DNA from: Kribbibacterium absianum
GTDB lineage: Bacteria; Actinomycetota; Coriobacteriia; Coriobacteriales; Atopobiaceae
NCBI RefSeq assembly: GCF_030067705.1
Contig: NZ_JASJEX010000003.1
Coordinates: 411,395-475,394 of the forward strand
Direction of reading: 5' to 3'
Length of the DNA stretch: 64,000 nucleotides
Shown here: positions 62,098 to 64,000 of the stretch, one piece after another
Numbering within the stretch: position 1 is the first letter of the stretch
Layout of the letters: each line of letters starts with the position of its first letter
The notes under the pieces: model-generated
What the model was told of the DNA's origin: nothing
Database searches by the model: none
Seen by the model: the letters and a program-made list of their open reading frames with translations, nothing else
Position numbers and translations under genes: made by a program

Positions 62098-62796
62098 ATG
62101 AAGGTCGGCATCATCGGGGCCATGGACAACGAGGTGAAGGCGCTCATCGGGGCGCTCGAGAACGACTTCGTCACCGAGCGCTGCCACCTGGCGTTCCACG
62201 AGGGGTTCATCGACGGCGTGCCGGTGGTGGTGGTCAAGAGCGGCGTGGGCAAGGTCTCGATGGCCTCCTGCGCCCAGCAGCTGTGCGACCTCTTCAACGT
62301 GGACATGCTCGTGAACACGGGCGTGGCCGGTGCAGTGGACGACACGCTCGACATCGGCGACGTGGTGGTCTCGACCGACCTCGTGCACCACGACATGGAC
62401 GTGACGGTGCTTGGCTACGCGCCCGGCCAGATCCCGGGCTACCCGCAATCGTTCCCGGCGGACAAGCGCTTGGCCGAGAAGGTCGTGGCGGCGGCAGCGG
62501 CCGTGGAGCCGGACGTGACGGTCCGGGCGGGACGCATCGCCACCGGCGACCGGTTCGTGTCCTCGGTCGAGGACCGCGCGGCCGTGCGCGAGACCTTCGG
62601 CGCGCTCTGCGCCGAGATGGAGGGGGCGGCCATCGCGCAGGTGGCGTGGCTCAACGACGTGCCCTTTGTGGTGCTCCGGGCCATCAGCGACCACGCCGAC
62701 GGCACGGGGGCCGAGAGCTACCAGGCCTTCGAGGACCTGGCGGCGGACCGCATGGCACGCCTGCTGATCGCGACGCTGTCGAAGCTCGCCCGCTAA
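62098..62796 (+). CDS. mtnN: 5'-methylthioadenosine/S-adenosylhomocysteine nucleosidase
   Basis: A 232-residue nucleosidase that removes adenine from MTA and SAH. VGIIGAMDNEVKAL opens the fold; VNTGVAGAVDDTLDIGDVVVS near residue 80 and the substrate-binding AEMEGAAIAQVA near 173 with the ribose-binding Glu, and AISDHADGTG with the catalytic Asp, are intact. AAGGGG precedes the ATG. It is divergent from ansA. It removes inhibitory products of SAM-dependent methylation. Confidence 0.95.
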   Translation: MKVGIIGAMDNEVKALIGALENDFVTERCHLAFHEGFIDGVPVVVVKSGVGKVSMASCAQQLCDLFNVDMLVNTGVAGAVDDTLDIGDVVVSTDLVHHDMDVTVLGYAPGQIPGYPQSFPADKRLAEKVVAAAAAVEPDVTVRAGRIATGDRFVSSVEDRAAVRETFGALCAEMEGAAIAQVAWLNDVPFVVLRAISDHADGTGAESYQAFEDLAADRMARLLIATLSKLAR

Positions 62797-62798
62797 CG

Positions 62799-62835
62799 CA
62801 CAAAGGGACCGGTCGTGCAGGCCGGCCCCTTTGTG
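62799..62835. terminator. Bidirectional terminator-like hairpin
   Basis: CACAAAGGGACCGG pairs with CCGGCCCCTTTGTG with one mismatch. It lies between the converging mtnN and phospholipase-like genes. Confidence 0.7.
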
Positions 62836-62846
62836 GTGGCTCGTCG

Positions 62847-63776
62847 CTACCGGCTCGCAACGCCCGAGTAGTTCACCCCGTTCACGGCCTGCTCGAGCGC
62901 GGTGCCGCCCTCCACGAAGGCCTTCGCGAGGGACGGCCACGTCTCGAGGGCGCGGGCCCACAGGTCCTGGAAGCTCGCATGCGACACCTCGTGCGTGCCC
63001 GGAACGGTCCAGGGCAGGTGGTCCGGGTTGCAGAACGGGCACTCGTCCTCGCGCGTCACCTCGTGCGCCATGGCCTCCACCTGCGAGAACAGCGACCCCA
63101 GACGCTCCTCGGCGCGCCCGATGGCCTCGCCGCGCGGCGACCCCGCGGGCTCGATGAGGCGGTACACCGCCTGCATGTCGTCCACGGCGGCCCCGCACTC
63201 GCCCACGGAGAGCGAGATGCCGAAGACCTGCCACGCGACCTGCGAGAACAGCGCTCCGGCCACCTTGTCGATGCGCGGCGTGCGGCACAGCTCGAGCGCC
63301 GGGTGCGCCTCGAGCACCGTGACGTGGCGCTCGTGCCACAGGAGCCACGAGTCGATGCGCCCCTCGATCACGGCGTGCACCTGGCTGCCACAGCCCACCA
63401 GCTCGCCGGCGGAGGCCTCGATGATGCCCTCCTGCTCCGCAAAGATGAACGGGTGCTCGGTGCGGTCCAGGCAGTAGTGGGACAGCACGCCGAGGGCGAA
63501 CGCGCGCCCGACCGCCTGGTCCTCCTCCACGAGACGGCCCACGCCGTCGCGCAGGCACTCGAAGGCGGGAGCGACCCGCTCGTCGTGCATGCGGTGGGCG
63601 AGGGCCTGGCAGGCCTTGATCACGGACGGCGTGGCGCGGAAGCGGAAGAAGAAGGGGTCGGGCCCCTGGTTGCCGAGCAGGAACGCCAGGCGCTGCTCTT
63701 GATCGGTCAGGACGCCCTCCGGCAGCTCGACGGAGCTCTTCTCGCCAAAGATGTGATGGGTGATCAGCGCGGGCAT
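62847..63776 (-). CDS. Zinc-dependent phospholipase C-like protein
   Basis: A 309-residue helical protein of the zinc-dependent phospholipase C/S1-P1 type (PF00882-like). ITHHIFGE at the start, GNQGPDPFFFRF near residue 35, LAHRMHDE near 60 and GVLSHYCLDRTEHPF near 95 give the His/Asp metal-ligand pattern. CPFCNPDHLPW near 245 adds a CxxC pair. There is no signal peptide, so the likely place is the cytoplasm, and the substrate is unknown. GGGAGG precedes the ATG. Confidence 0.78.
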   Translation of the reverse strand: MPALITHHIFGEKSSVELPEGVLTDQEQRLAFLLGNQGPDPFFFRFRATPSVIKACQALAHRMHDERVAPAFECLRDGVGRLVEEDQAVGRAFALGVLSHYCLDRTEHPFIFAEQEGIIEASAGELVGCGSQVHAVIEGRIDSWLLWHERHVTVLEAHPALELCRTPRIDKVAGALFSQVAWQVFGISLSVGECGAAVDDMQAVYRLIEPAGSPRGEAIGRAEERLGSLFSQVEAMAHEVTREDECPFCNPDHLPWTVPGTHEVSHASFQDLWARALETWPSLAKAFVEGGTALEQAVNGVNYSGVASR

Positions 63777-63855
63777 GGGGCCTCCCGGACGGTTGAAGGT
63801 GCACTTCAGCCCTGAGGATACCCCACCGGGGTCCGGCGACGAGCTGTCCCTCGAA

Positions 63856-63886
63856 TTGACGGTCCTGAATGTTGTGAGCCTAGATT
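63856..63886 (+). promoter_or_regulatory. Candidate promoter near the window end
   Basis: TTGACG at 63856-63861 and TAGATT at 63881-63886 are 19 bases apart, slightly long. The 224 bases after 63776 hold no gene; this would serve a gene beyond the window. Confidence 0.35.
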
Positions 63887-64000
63887 CGCGTCTCTACCCG
63901 AACGGTCCCAACACTCACCGGAACGCGTCGCGCTGGGTTCGGGGACCCGGCACCCTTTTGGCGACGGGCCGGACAGGCCGGCCCACGTCGGGAAGGGGGC

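Overview
The window is a GC-rich chromosomal segment of a fermentative, monoderm anaerobe. The gene set points to the class Coriobacteriia, probably an Atopobiaceae/Olsenella-type organism. It includes a bifunctional AdhE, formate-tetrahydrofolate ligase with FchA, EFR1-type and aldo/keto-reductase ferredoxin fusions, MurT/GatD, an AmaP-DUF2273-Asp23 operon, ChW-repeat wall proteins and a DUF559-like nuclease of a type I associate with Coriobacteriia. The taxonomic call is inference from gene content and codon use; no rRNA or tRNA gene was found. Genes are dense, and most starts have a clear GGAGG-like site, with several GTG starts and one TTG start.

Layout. 1-4.8 kb: the 3' end of an oleate hydratase gene, a luciferase-like oxidoreductase, an EFR1 flavodoxin/ferredoxin, a reduced hipBA pair, an aldo/keto reductase with ferredoxin domain, and a DUF1893 gene. 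5-10.2 kb: a one-carbon/pterin block (fhs, fchA, folD, folE, a formate/nitrite channel, queD) in which FolD lacks two cyclohydrolase residues and FchA probably supplies that step. 10.4-19 kb: nth, thrS, small membrane proteins, a split ThrE exporter, an SOS-type Y-family polymerase with a small partner, and a PLP-lyase homologue without its lysine. 19.3-31.9 kb: adhE, an APH-like kinase, thyA/folA, a hypoxanthine-DNA glycosylase, an SGNH-GNAT fusion, cysK with a candidate operator, ysxC and a phosphoglucomutase. 32-33.7 kb: a DUF559/Vsr-like nuclease gene between two composite hairpin repeats. 33.7-41.2 kb: a C39-like protein, argR-argG-argH and a class A PBP. 41.5-46.8 kb: two large wall proteins, an amidase/glucosaminidase and an L,D-transpeptidase, with 6 and 9 ChW repeats arranged as triplets. 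46.9-56.4 kb: tyrS, a U32 protein, a NifU-like protein, amaP-DUF2273-asp23, murT-gatD and an M20 amidohydrolase. 56.6-64 kb: a decayed GH3-like lipoprotein gene, a TPP riboswitch with a four-gene thiamine-type ABC operon, ansA, mtnN and a phospholipase-C-like protein.

Repeats are the main non-genic content. Three kinds of palindromic element recur between genes: (i) short, nearly perfect inverted repeats at about nine places, (ii) three composite elements of about 225 bp, each with two GATCCCC...CGCGCGAA...GGGGATC hairpins around a core of about 130 bp, and (iii) CCCCCA...TGGGGG hairpins at two places. No CRISPR array, prophage, intact insertion sequence, tRNA or rRNA was recognised.
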